A DNA stretch of 64,000 bases from an uncultured Bacteroidales bacterium (GTDB lineage Bacteria; Bacteroidota; Bacteroidia; Bacteroidales; UBA932), in contig CALVDE010000018.1 of assembly GCA_944326265.1 (NCBI GenBank), positions 99,147-163,146 of the forward strand, in the 5' to 3' direction. Both the position numbers and the translations under genes were made by a program. Below, piece by piece: positions 8,443-17,184 of the stretch (positions are counted from its first letter, which is position 1; each line of letters opens with the position of its first letter). A model generated the notes under the pieces. The model made no database searches. It was not told where the DNA came from and saw only the letters and a program-made list of their open reading frames with translations.

Positions 8443-9288
8443 ATGGCGAGAATCATTTTTCCGGTACTGCTGTTGTGTCTGTCGGTATCATCCTGCCGGC
8501 TCTACGACGGTCTCTTCAATGGAGACGTGGTCGCGAGGGCCGGCAAGGACGTACTTTACAGGAGCGAGGTCGAGGCATTGAACATCAGCGGCTTCTCTTC
8601 CGAGGACAGCGCGGCTATGGTAGAGCGGTATATCCGTTCGTGGGCCCGTAACAGGCTTCTGCTGGAGGTGGCCGAAAGCCGTCTTTCCAAGGAAGACCGG
8701 AACGTGACCGCCCAGCTGGAGGAATACCGCAGGCAGCTTCTCGTCTACCGCTATGAGCAGCAGTATGTGGAGCAGCGTCTTGATACTGTCATCACAGAGG
8801 AACAGTACAGGGAATACTATGAGGCCCATCCCGCCAGCTTTGTCACTCATGTCCCCCTGATGCGCGGCTGGTTCATCAAGGTCAGCGACAGCTCTCCCAA
8901 CCTCAATCCCATAAAGTCCCTGTACCGGGCCAGAGGTGTGGAGGATTCCGTCCGGCTGGAGGATCTGTGCTATACGTCGGCTGACAAATATTTCAGGCTG
9001 GATTCATGGACCGGCCTGGACATAGTCGCCGAGGAGGCCGGCGTGCCGGTGCAGGAGCTCAGTGCAGTGCTTGACAGCCGCCCGTGGTTCGAGCACAACT
9101 GGATGGGCTACACCTACCTCATAGCCGTACACGATTATGTGCCCGAAGGCGGGGCGGCTCCATACGATTACAGCAGGGACAGGATAAGAAACCTGATACT
9201 CAGCCGGAGAAAACAGGAACTTGTAACAAGTTTGGAACGGAATGTGCTTAATGATGCGATAGCATCCGACAAGTTTATAATTTACTGA
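8443..9288 (+). CDS. SurA-like lipoprotein without an obvious rotamase domain
   Basis: The 281-residue product has a lipoprotein signal (MARIIFPVLLLCLSVSSC, lipobox SSC) followed by RLYDG, without the acidic residues typical of surface export, so it is probably periplasm-facing. The sequence GDVVARAGKDVLYRSEVEAL, then WARNRLLLEVAESRLS, resembles the SurA/PpiD-type N-terminal chaperone module. The middle lacks a recognisable PpiC rotamase core, and the C-terminal helix (SRDRIRNLILSRRKQELVTSLERNVLN) resembles the tail helix that completes the SurA chaperone core. It sits 7 bases before surA and is likely a paralogous chaperone for outer-membrane proteins. Confidence 0.75.
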   Translation: MARIIFPVLLLCLSVSSCRLYDGLFNGDVVARAGKDVLYRSEVEALNISGFSSEDSAAMVERYIRSWARNRLLLEVAESRLSKEDRNVTAQLEEYRRQLLVYRYEQQYVEQRLDTVITEEQYREYYEAHPASFVTHVPLMRGWFIKVSDSSPNLNPIKSLYRARGVEDSVRLEDLCYTSADKYFRLDSWTGLDIVAEEAGVPVQELSAVLDSRPWFEHNWMGYTYLIAVHDYVPEGGAAPYDYSRDRIRNLILSRRKQELVTSLERNVLNDAIASDKFIIY

Positions 9289-9295
9289 ATAGCGT

Positions 9296-10666
9296 ATGAT
9301 GAAGATAAAGGCTGTACTGACGTTTGTTGCCCTGGCGGCTGTGTCTGCCCCGGCCGTTCTGGCCCAGAAATACAACGGTTTGATTGACAAGACAGTGGCT
9401 ATTATCGGAAACGAGATGATTCTCCTGTCCGATGTCGAGTCCATGGCACAGGAGATGGAGTTCAACGGCTATGTCTCCGACCGCAACCTCAGGTGTGAGG
9501 TGCTGGAGAACTTGATGGTGAACAAGATCTTCTATACCCAGGCTGTCCTGGACAGCATCACTGTCAATCCGGATATGATCAACGCCGCCCTCAATGACAG
9601 GATGAACTATATCCTGACTCAGTTCGGAGGGGAGGCTGCCGCTGAGAAATATTTCCAGAAGCCGATGCACCGTCTGCGCGAATGGATGAGGGAAATGATA
9701 ATGGAGCAGAACATGGCCTCCGAGATGCAGCGCGGGGTAGCCGGAAAGGTAGGCGAGGTTACGCCCAGGGAGGTCGAGCAGTATTACAGGCGGCTCCCGA
9801 AGGACAGTCTGCCGGAAATACCCACCGAGTACCAGATAAGCCAGATAGTCCTCTATCCGGATGTGGATCGGGCCAAAATGGAGGTGCGGGAGCGGCTTCT
9901 GGAGTTCAGGCAGAGAGTCCTGGACGGAGAGAAATTCTCCCTGCTTGCCACGCTTTATTCGGAGGATCCAGGCAGCGCGATGCGCGGCGGAGAACTGGGC
10001 ATGGCTCCCAAGTCGGTGTTCTGGCCGGAGTTCAGCGATGCGGCAATGTCTCTGAAGCCAGGACAGGTATCCCCTATCGTGGAGACCCCGGACGGTTTCC
10101 ACCTTATCCAGCTTATCGCCAGGGAGGGGGATATGTTCAATGCCCGTCACATCCTGCTCCGTCCGCGTTACACGATCGAGGACAGGGATTCGGCCTTTAT
10201 CCGTCTGGATTCCATACGCAATGCGGTGCTGGCCGACAGCCTGACGTTCGAGCAGGCGGCCAGGAAATTCTCCGAGGATCCTGTCACCAGGACCAACGGA
10301 GGTGTCGTGTCCGATCCTGCGACCGGAGCTCCTTTCTTCGAGGTGGACAGGCTCAAGCCCGCCGAATATGCGGTTCTTAAAGACATGAAGGAAGGGGAGA
10401 TATCCCGTCCTGTCGAGTCCACCGACAATGAGGGCCGTGAGGGACGCGGCAACACAGTATACAAGATACTCCGTCTGGACAGAATCCGTCCCGCGCATAC
10501 TGCATCGTTCAGCGAAGACTTCAACATTCTTCTCGACATGGCCACCAATCAGAAGGCGGTCAATGCGATAGAGCAGTTCATCAAGGAGAAGCAGGCCACG
10601 ACATACATCGTCATAGATCCTCTTTTCCAGCATTGTGTGTTTCAGCGGGAGGGCTGGATAAAATGA
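9296..10666 (+). CDS. surA: periplasmic peptidyl-prolyl isomerase/chaperone SurA
   Basis: The 456-residue secreted protein (signal peptide MMKIKAVLTFVALAAVSAPAVLA) has a SurA N-terminal domain (about 25-165: IDKTVAIIGNEMILLSDVESM), a first PpiC rotamase domain (about 175-280: YQISQIVLYPD, ATLYSEDPGSAMRGGELGMA) and a second, more diverged one (about 285-395: FNARHILLRPRYTIEDRDSA, FSEDPVTRTNGGVV). SurA escorts unfolded outer-membrane barrels across the periplasm. Its stop overlaps the ATG of the next gene (ATGA), so the two are translationally coupled, fitting a joint role in outer-membrane biogenesis. Confidence 0.94.
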   Translation: MMKIKAVLTFVALAAVSAPAVLAQKYNGLIDKTVAIIGNEMILLSDVESMAQEMEFNGYVSDRNLRCEVLENLMVNKIFYTQAVLDSITVNPDMINAALNDRMNYILTQFGGEAAAEKYFQKPMHRLREWMREMIMEQNMASEMQRGVAGKVGEVTPREVEQYYRRLPKDSLPEIPTEYQISQIVLYPDVDRAKMEVRERLLEFRQRVLDGEKFSLLATLYSEDPGSAMRGGELGMAPKSVFWPEFSDAAMSLKPGQVSPIVETPDGFHLIQLIAREGDMFNARHILLRPRYTIEDRDSAFIRLDSIRNAVLADSLTFEQAARKFSEDPVTRTNGGVVSDPATGAPFFEVDRLKPAEYAVLKDMKEGEISRPVESTDNEGREGRGNTVYKILRLDRIRPAHTASFSEDFNILLDMATNQKAVNAIEQFIKEKQATTYIVIDPLFQHCVFQREGWIK

Positions 10667-12645
10667 GGTATCTGATCTGCCTGGCAGCTCTGCTGCTCCT
10701 GTTCCCGGTGCTGTCTTCCGCTCAGGAGGACAGGGACAGTCTCATCCGTCTCATCTCGGCGGACAGGGCCAGACTCATTGAGGTGGACGGAGTGGAGTAC
10801 CGTAAAGTGGTCGGCGATGCGGTATTCTTTCACAACAATACCTATCTGAAGTGCGACAGCGCCTACTGGAATGTGAGCCGGGACTATCTGGATGCCATAG
10901 GGCACGTGAGGATAGAGCAGGAGAACACTACTCTGACGGGGGACAGCCTGCGGTATGTGATAGCCGAGAATACGGCCAGATTCAGAGGACATCTTGTCGA
11001 GCTGGTGGACCGTGACAGCAATATTCTGAGGACCAATTATCTGGACTACAACACAAGGGACAGTATCGCGTTTTTCTACCGGGGCGGTTCCATGAGGGAC
11101 GGAGACGGCAATGTGATAGAGAGCCTGACCGGAAAGTATCAGTCCAGAATAGAGCAGTTCGACTTTGTAGGCCAGGTGGAGATGTTCTCCGACTCGATGT
11201 TCTTCGCCTGCGACACGCTTATATACGATGCCGGCAGGGACGTGGCTCATTTCTACGGCAGTACGAGGGGATGGTATGACCTGAACCACATATCGTCCGG
11301 TGCGGGAAGGTATGAGAGGACCCCGGACCGTTTTTTCTTCACCCGTGACGTGCACATTCTGACCGAAGACTACGAGATATGGTGCGACTCGCTCGATTAT
11401 GACAGGCCGCAGGAATATTCCAGGCTGCTGGGCAACGTGCAGCTTCTGGACACGGTGGACAACGCCATAGTCCTGGCCGGGGATCTGCGTTACTGGAACG
11501 AGCCGCGCAGGGCGGAGCTTTACCGGGAGCCTGCAGTCGTGCTCATGGAGGAATCGGAAACCGGGGATATTGACTCCACTTTCATGTCATCGGATACCAT
11601 GGTCTATTATACGCAGCGGATGTTCGAGGTGGACAGTGCCGTGGTGGCGGCAGCCAGGGAAAGATACGCGACAGCTCTGGTGGACCCTCTGGCTCCGGCC
11701 GGATCTCAGCAGCAACAGCAGCAACAACAGCAACAGCAGCAACAGCAGCAACAGCAGCAGGAACCCGACGGGCAGCAGGCAATGACGGATTCACTCTCTG
11801 CTGCGGATTCGATTTCCCTGTCGGACGTGCCGCCTGTGACGGATTCTCTGGCGGTGACGGACTCGCTGGCGGTGAGCGATTCGCTCTCTGTGGCCGACTC
11901 CCTCGCCGTGCCGCCGCCGGACACCACGGCGGTCGATTTCATGGAGGCCTGGCACGATGTCCGCATTTTCCGCAAGGACATGCAGGTGCGCTGCGACTCG
12001 CTGCTTTTCACGTCCATAGACTCCATCGCCCGCCTGTTCAAGTCCCCGGTGATATGGTACGAGACCACAAGCCAGATAACCGCCGACAGTATGCAGTTCC
12101 TGGTGCGCAACCAGACCCTGGACAAGGGCTTCCTTTTCTCCAACGCCTTCGTCATAACCGAGGAGGAGGCTGGCCGCTATTATCATCAGATCAAGTCGCC
12201 TGAGATGATCGGTTATTTTACTGACGGCGGAATATCGCGCTTCGACGCATTGGGCGGAGTCACCGCCATGTTCTACATCTCCGAGGATTCGGTGATAACC
12301 ACGATGAACCAGAAGGAGTGCCGTCTTATGACAGGCCGTCTCAAGGACGGACAGGTCCAGCGCATACGTTATTCGGAGAATATCAAGAGCGATGTCTATC
12401 CGGTCCGCGACCTTACGCCGGAGATGATGCGCCTGCGTAATTTCAACTGGACTCCGGAGCTGTGCCCGGCAGTCAGGGACAGCGTAACGACACGCAGGAT
12501 CCGTCCTTCCCAGCGCGCCGAGTGCGTGCCCTCGCCGTTCTTCCCGAAGTTCAAGTACACGGGCAGATACTTCCAGGGCTATATGGAAGCCGTTATGCGT
12601 GAGATAGAAAGCAGAAACCCGATTATCTGGATAGGAGAAGAGTAA
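10663..12645 (+). CDS. OstA/LptA-like LPS-transport protein with polyglutamine tract
   Basis: I place the start at 10663, inside the surA stop (ATGA), because it gives a clean signal peptide (MRYLICLAALLLLFPVLSSAQ). The 660-residue protein then shows repeated beta-jellyroll-like OstA motifs: DGVEYRKVVGDAVFFHNNTYLKCDSAYWN, IGHVRIEQENTTLTGDSLRY, FVGQVEMFSDSMFFACDTLIYD, LGNVQLLDTVDN. This is the LptA/LptD-N fold that carries LPS across the periplasm. About residues 347-430 hold a low-complexity insert: 18 glutamines, then repeated SDSLAV units. After it the OstA-like pattern resumes (ADSMQFLVRNQTLDKGFLF). The role in LPS transport is inferred from the family and from coupling to surA. Confidence 0.88.
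   Translation: MRYLICLAALLLLFPVLSSAQEDRDSLIRLISADRARLIEVDGVEYRKVVGDAVFFHNNTYLKCDSAYWNVSRDYLDAIGHVRIEQENTTLTGDSLRYVIAENTARFRGHLVELVDRDSNILRTNYLDYNTRDSIAFFYRGGSMRDGDGNVIESLTGKYQSRIEQFDFVGQVEMFSDSMFFACDTLIYDAGRDVAHFYGSTRGWYDLNHISSGAGRYERTPDRFFFTRDVHILTEDYEIWCDSLDYDRPQEYSRLLGNVQLLDTVDNAIVLAGDLRYWNEPRRAELYREPAVVLMEESETGDIDSTFMSSDTMVYYTQRMFEVDSAVVAAARERYATALVDPLAPAGSQQQQQQQQQQQQQQQQQQEPDGQQAMTDSLSAADSISLSDVPPVTDSLAVTDSLAVSDSLSVADSLAVPPPDTTAVDFMEAWHDVRIFRKDMQVRCDSLLFTSIDSIARLFKSPVIWYETTSQITADSMQFLVRNQTLDKGFLFSNAFVITEEEAGRYYHQIKSPEMIGYFTDGGISRFDALGGVTAMFYISEDSVITTMNQKECRLMTGRLKDGQVQRIRYSENIKSDVYPVRDLTPEMMRLRNFNWTPELCPAVRDSVTTRRIRPSQRAECVPSPFFPKFKYTGRYFQGYMEAVMREIESRNPIIWIGEE
11707..11760 (+). repeat. 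CAG/CAA microsatellite coding for 18 glutamines
   Basis: Eighteen consecutive Gln codons (12 CAG, 6 CAA) lie in frame in the OstA-like gene. The mixed codons make a near-repeat with units such as CAGCAGCAA and CAGCAA. Changes by one triplet keep the frame; the tract is followed by repeated (T/S)DSLAV codons at about 11790-11910. Confidence 0.95.
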
Positions 12646-12653
12646 TTTTTTTG

Positions 12654-12661
12654 TACTTTTG
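12654..12661 (+). promoter_or_regulatory. -7 box upstream of hutH
   Basis: TACTTTTG fits TAnnTTTG and lies 30 bases before the hutH ATG, within the short AT-rich gap after the OstA-like gene. No clear -33 TTTG is seen. It is the most likely promoter for the hut-fab gene series. Confidence 0.55.
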
Positions 12662-12691
12662 TAATTTAAATAGAGTTTTAAATACAAAAGT

Positions 12692-14188
12692 ATGATACAG
12701 TTTAACATAGACCCCCTGGTCCATACTCTGGACGAAGTCAGGGCACTTCTGGATCCCTCGTGCAGGCTGCATCTGGGGGATGAGGCCCGCAAGCGGATTG
12801 AAAAATGCAGAAATTATCTTGATGAGCGCATGAAGAGCCAGAAAGCTCCGATCTACGGAGTCACTACCGGCTTCGGCTCGCTGTGCAATGTGTCTGTCGA
12901 CAAAGACCAGCTTTCCCAGCTGCAGAAGAATCTGGTGATGTCGCATGCCTGCGGAGTGGGCGAGGAGGTGAGGCCCGAGATCGTGCGTCTGATGATCGCA
13001 CTGAAAGTGAAGTCCCTGTCCTACGGTTATTCGGGAATACGTCTCGAGACTGTGGAGAGACTGGTGGACTTCTTCAACGAGGGCGTTACCCCCGTGGTGT
13101 ACCAGCAGGGCTCGCTCGGAGCCTCCGGTGACCTTGCCCCGCTGGCCAATATGTGCCTGCCGCTGCTCGGTCTCGGCGAGTTCGACTACAAGGGCAAAAG
13201 GTATCCCGGCAGCGAGCTGGAGAAGATGTTCGGCTGGAAACCTCTGACCCTGGCTTCCAAGGAGGGCCTGGCTCTGCTCAACGGCACTCAGTTCATGCTG
13301 GCCCATGCCGTATGGTGCATCTTCAAGGCAAAGCATATCCTGGCTGCCGCCGACAAGGTCGCTACTGTGTCCCTCGAGGCTTTCAACGGCCGCAAGGAAC
13401 CGTTCACTCCCGGCGTACACGCCGTGCGTCCCCACAAGGGCCAGATGGAGACTGCCCGCGTCATCCTGAACTATCTGCAGGGCAGCCAGCTGATCGACGG
13501 TCCCGGCAAGGAAGTACAGGACCCCTATTCGTTCCGCTGCGTACCTCAGGTGCACGGCGCTTCCAAGGATGCCGTCGGATATGTCGAGAGCGTATTCATG
13601 ACCGAGGTCAACAGCGCGACTGACAACCCTACGATCCTCCCCGACGAGGATCAGGTCATCTCCGCCGGCAACTTCCACGGCCAGCCTCTGTCCATCACAC
13701 TGGATTTCCTGGCCATTGCCCTGGCCGAGATAGGCTCCATATCCGAGCGCCGTACCTATCAGCTCATCTCTGGCAAGAGGGGGCTTCCTTCGTTTCTGGT
13801 GGCCAAGTCCGGTCTTAACTCAGGTTTCATGATTCCCCAGTATGCAGCAGCGTCCATCGTCAGCCAGAACAAGCAGCTGTGCACCCCCTGCGTGGTGGAT
13901 ACGATTGACTCTTCCCAGGGTCAGGAGGACCACGTGAGCATGGGAGCCAATGCCGCCACCAAGTGCGTGCGCGTGGTGGAGAACGTGGAGAAGCTGCTCG
14001 GCATCGAGATGTTCAACGCCGCCCAGGCTCTCGAGTTCCGTCACCGCGCCGGCGCCGGCAAGTCCTCGCCTGTAATCGAGCAGTTCTTCGAGGATTACCG
14101 CAAGGCCGTGCCTTTCATCGATGAGGACACAGTGATGTACACCAAGATCCGGAGCTCAATCGAGTTCTTGAAGAAGGCAGAGTTCTGA
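12692..14188 (+). CDS. hutH: histidine ammonia-lyase
   Basis: HutH removes ammonia from L-histidine to give urocanate. The 498-residue length is typical. The MIO cofactor triad Ala144-Ser145-Gly146 sits in QQGSLGASGDLAPLANM; YGVTTGFGSL with the catalytic Tyr lies near residue 50; the NGTQFMLAH and SATDNPTI motifs are present. The gene opens a same-strand series hutH-hutI-ftcD-fabH-fabF-fabZ-fabG with small gaps. Urocanate hydratase (hutU), the next enzyme in the pathway, is not in the window. Confidence 0.97.
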   Translation: MIQFNIDPLVHTLDEVRALLDPSCRLHLGDEARKRIEKCRNYLDERMKSQKAPIYGVTTGFGSLCNVSVDKDQLSQLQKNLVMSHACGVGEEVRPEIVRLMIALKVKSLSYGYSGIRLETVERLVDFFNEGVTPVVYQQGSLGASGDLAPLANMCLPLLGLGEFDYKGKRYPGSELEKMFGWKPLTLASKEGLALLNGTQFMLAHAVWCIFKAKHILAAADKVATVSLEAFNGRKEPFTPGVHAVRPHKGQMETARVILNYLQGSQLIDGPGKEVQDPYSFRCVPQVHGASKDAVGYVESVFMTEVNSATDNPTILPDEDQVISAGNFHGQPLSITLDFLAIALAEIGSISERRTYQLISGKRGLPSFLVAKSGLNSGFMIPQYAAASIVSQNKQLCTPCVVDTIDSSQGQEDHVSMGANAATKCVRVVENVEKLLGIEMFNAAQALEFRHRAGAGKSSPVIEQFFEDYRKAVPFIDEDTVMYTKIRSSIEFLKKAEF

Positions 14189-14203
14189 AGAAGGCAGAGT
14201 TCT
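14170..14203 (+). repeat. 17-bp tandem duplication across the hutH stop
   Basis: GAAGAAGGCAGAGTTCT occurs at 14170-14186 and again at 14187-14203 with no gap. The first copy encodes the last residues (KKAEF) and the TGA stop is created at the junction of the two copies; the second copy is untranslated and ends 4 bases before the hutI ATG. Confidence 0.95.
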
Positions 14204-14207
14204 AAAG

Positions 14208-15470
14208 ATGTCTATTTTCATAAAAAATATCAAAAAGCTGGTCAACGCAAGGCAGCAGTCCCCGGCTTCTCCGCTGAGAGGCAAGGAGATGGAGACTCTG
14301 CCCTGTCTTGACGGCGCATGGCTGCTGACCGAGGGGGACCGGATAAAGGCTTTCGGAACCATGGACGGCACTGCTCCTGAGACCATGAGTGCCATGGAGG
14401 ACAGTGCGGATGAGGTGATCGATGCTTCCGGACGCATGGTGTTCCCTTCCTACTGCGACTCGCATACGCATCTGGTATATGCCGGCAGCCGCGAGATGGA
14501 GTTCATGGACAAGCTCCGGGGCCTTTCCTATCAGGAGATAGCCCGTCGCGGAGGCGGTATCCTCAACTCCGTGGAGCTTCTGCACAACACCCCGGAGGAC
14601 GAGCTGCTGCGTCAGACACTGGAGCGGGCCCGGGAGATCATCTCCCTGGGTACCGGTGCGGTGGAGATAAAGAGCGGTTACGGCCTTACCGTAGAGGACG
14701 AGGTCAAGATGCTGCGCGTGGCCCGCAGGGTCGGGGAGGAGACTCCTCTCAGGGTGCGCACTACCTTCCTGGGCGCCCATGCCGTGCCGGCCAGATACAA
14801 GGGCGACCGTAAGGGCTATGTGGACGAGATCATCCGCGACATAATGCCCGCTGTGGCGGCTGAAGGACTGGCCGACTATGTGGATATCTTCGTGGAGGAG
14901 GGCTTTTTCACCGTGGAGGATGCCGCCCGGATATTCGAGGCTGCCGCCAGGTACGGTATGCAGCCCAAGGTCCATGCCAATCAGATGAGCTGCTCCGGCG
15001 GAGTACAGGTCGGAGTCAAGTACGGCGCCGCCTCCGTGGACCATATGGAGTTTGCCGGAGACGAGGAATTCAGAGTTCTCCGTGACAGCGGAACCATCGC
15101 GACTCTGCTCCCCGGTGCGACATTCTTCCTGGACATGGATTATCCCAGGGCCAAGGACATGCTTGCCGCAGACCTCCCTCTGGCCATCGCCACCAATTAC
15201 AACCCCGGCTCGTGCCCTTCCGGTGACATGAAGTTCATGATGGCCCTGGCCATGATCAAGATGCGGCTGACTCCGGAGACCGTGCTCAACGCTGCTACGG
15301 TCAACGGTGCGTTTGCAATGGGCGTGGGCGGGGATTACGGCTGTATCGCCGTGGGCAAGAAAGCCTCGGTGTTCATCACGCGCAGGATACCGTCCTACGA
15401 GTTCGTGCCGTATTCGTTCACATCCCAGCTTATTGAGAATATCATCCTTAACGGTAAGAAATACAATTAA
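14208..15470 (+). CDS. hutI: imidazolonepropionase
   Basis: HutI hydrolyses imidazolonepropionate to N-formimino-L-glutamate. The 420-residue protein belongs to the amidohydrolase superfamily: metal-binding CDSHTHLVYAGSRE near residue 83, the EIKSGYGLT segment near 160, FLGAHAVP, HANQM near 265 and the NYNPGSCPSGDM loop. Length is normal. It starts 19 bases after hutH, so it is likely co-transcribed. Confidence 0.96.
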   Translation: MSIFIKNIKKLVNARQQSPASPLRGKEMETLPCLDGAWLLTEGDRIKAFGTMDGTAPETMSAMEDSADEVIDASGRMVFPSYCDSHTHLVYAGSREMEFMDKLRGLSYQEIARRGGGILNSVELLHNTPEDELLRQTLERAREIISLGTGAVEIKSGYGLTVEDEVKMLRVARRVGEETPLRVRTTFLGAHAVPARYKGDRKGYVDEIIRDIMPAVAAEGLADYVDIFVEEGFFTVEDAARIFEAAARYGMQPKVHANQMSCSGGVQVGVKYGAASVDHMEFAGDEEFRVLRDSGTIATLLPGATFFLDMDYPRAKDMLAADLPLAIATNYNPGSCPSGDMKFMMALAMIKMRLTPETVLNAATVNGAFAMGVGGDYGCIAVGKKASVFITRRIPSYEFVPYSFTSQLIENIILNGKKYN

Positions 15471-15482
15471 ACTTTAAATACT

Positions 15483-17180
15483 ATGACTAGAAAATTGATT
15501 GAGTGCGTCCCCAATTTCAGCGAGGGACGCGATATGCAGATTATCAAACAGATTACTGACGCAGCCGAGAGTGTCGAGGGCGTAAGGCTTCTCGACGTGG
15601 ATCCGGGTGCGGCGACAAACAGGACTGTCGTGACTTTCGTGGGCGAGCCCGAGAAGGTCATGGAGGCGGCTTTCCGTGCAGTCAAGAAGGCATCGGAAGT
15701 CATCGACATGAGACATCATCACGGCGAGCATCCCCGCATGGGTGCCACCGACGTGTGCCCACTCGTGCCTATCGCAGGCGTGACCATGGAGGAGTGCGTG
15801 GAGTATGCCCGCAGCCTGGCCAGGAGGATAGGCGAGGAGCTGGGCATCCCGGTATTCTGCTACGAGAGCGCGGCATTCACTCCTGAGCGCAGGAATCTGG
15901 CCGTATGCCGCAGCGGAGAGTACGAGGGCCTGGCCAAGAGATTCGCCGACGGTGTGAAGCCGGATTTCGGCCCTGCCGTAATCGACGACTACACCGCCCG
16001 TACAGGCGCCACCGCAGTGGGTGCGAGGGATTTCCTCGTAGCCATCAACTACAACCTCAACACCACTTCCACCCGCAGGGCCAACTCCATCGCCTTCGAC
16101 GTGCGTGAGAAAGGCCGCAAGAAGAGGGAGGGCGATCCCATCACCGGCAAGGTGGTGAAGGATGAGAACGGCAATGTGGTATGGATCCCCGGTACGCTCA
16201 AGGGCTGCAAGGCCATCGGCTGGTACATCGAGGAGTACGGTATCGCCCAGGTGTCCATGAACGTGACCAACATCAATGTCACTCCGGTGCACGTGGCCTT
16301 TGACGAGGTCTGCGAGAAGGCTCACGCACGCGGTATCAGGGTGACCGGCTCGGAGATAGTGGGACTTATCCCCAAGAAGGTGCTCATCGATGCCGGCAAG
16401 CATTATCTGGCCAAGCAGAACCGCTCCTGCGGTGTTCCCGAGGACGACATCGTCAAGATAGCCGTCAAGTCCATGGGACTGGACGACCTGAAGCCCTTCA
16501 ATCCCCGCGAGAAGGTCATCGAGTATATCCTCGAGGACAGCGACAAGACTCCCAAGCTGGTGGACCTGACAGTCCGTGGCTTCGCGGAGGAGACATCGCG
16601 TGAGTCTCCGGCTCCCGGCGGCGGATCCATCTCGGCATACATGGGCTCTCTCGGAGCAGCTCTCGGTGCGATGGTGGCCAACCTGTCCTCGCACAAGAGA
16701 GGCTGGGACGACCAGTGCCCGAAGTTCTCCCAGTGGGCGGAGAAGGGTCAGGAGCTGATGTACGAGCTGCTGCACCTTGTGGATGAGGATACTGCCGCAT
16801 TCAACCGCATCATGGACGCAATGTCGCTTCCCAAGAAGACCGATGCCGAGAAAGAGGCCCGTGCAGCCGCCATGCAGGATGCCACGCTTTATGCCACCGA
16901 GGTGCCTCTCCGCACTATGAAGGCATCGTTCAAGGTATTCGAGCTCGTCGAGGCCATGACTGCCGAAGGCAATCCCAATTCGGTATCCGATGCCGGTGTG
17001 GGTGCGCTTGCGGCCCGTTCGGCAGTGCTGGGAGCATTCCTCAACGTCAAGATCAATGCTGCCGGTCTGAAGGACCGCGCCAAGGCTGACGCTCTTGTGG
17101 CTGAGGCCGCTGAGATTGCAGCGCGTGCCGAGCAGGAAGAGAAAAGGATACTCGAGGCAGTCAATGCCAAGATAGGATAG
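15483..17180 (+). CDS. ftcD: bifunctional glutamate formimidoyltransferase / formimido-THF cyclodeaminase
   Basis: The 565-residue protein is a fusion. Residues 1 to about 300 form the formiminotransferase N- and C-subdomains (MTRKLIECVPNFSEGRD, HHHGEHPRMGATDVCPLVPI, GARDFLVAINYNLNT). Residues about 355-560 form the helical cyclodeaminase/cyclohydrolase domain (ETSRESPAPGGGSISAYMGS, VPLRTMKASFKVFEL, SVSDAGVGALAARSAV). It moves the formimino group from formiminoglutamate to tetrahydrofolate and releases ammonia, so histidine feeds glutamate and one-carbon pools. It begins 12 bases after hutI, and its stop is 4 bases from fabH. Confidence 0.95.
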   Translation: MTRKLIECVPNFSEGRDMQIIKQITDAAESVEGVRLLDVDPGAATNRTVVTFVGEPEKVMEAAFRAVKKASEVIDMRHHHGEHPRMGATDVCPLVPIAGVTMEECVEYARSLARRIGEELGIPVFCYESAAFTPERRNLAVCRSGEYEGLAKRFADGVKPDFGPAVIDDYTARTGATAVGARDFLVAINYNLNTTSTRRANSIAFDVREKGRKKREGDPITGKVVKDENGNVVWIPGTLKGCKAIGWYIEEYGIAQVSMNVTNINVTPVHVAFDEVCEKAHARGIRVTGSEIVGLIPKKVLIDAGKHYLAKQNRSCGVPEDDIVKIAVKSMGLDDLKPFNPREKVIEYILEDSDKTPKLVDLTVRGFAEETSRESPAPGGGSISAYMGSLGAALGAMVANLSSHKRGWDDQCPKFSQWAEKGQELMYELLHLVDEDTAAFNRIMDAMSLPKKTDAEKEARAAAMQDATLYATEVPLRTMKASFKVFELVEAMTAEGNPNSVSDAGVGALAARSAVLGAFLNVKINAAGLKDRAKADALVAEAAEIAARAEQEEKRILEAVNAKIG

Positions 17181-17184
17181 CCGT

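Noticed and set aside
9275..10633. Open frame of 452 codons opposite surA
   Set aside because: surA has clear SurA and rotamase motifs in the other frame; this one has none.
11707..11760. CAG/CAA repeats as a CRISPR or other array
   Set aside because: No spacers; the repeats are triplets in frame inside a coding sequence.
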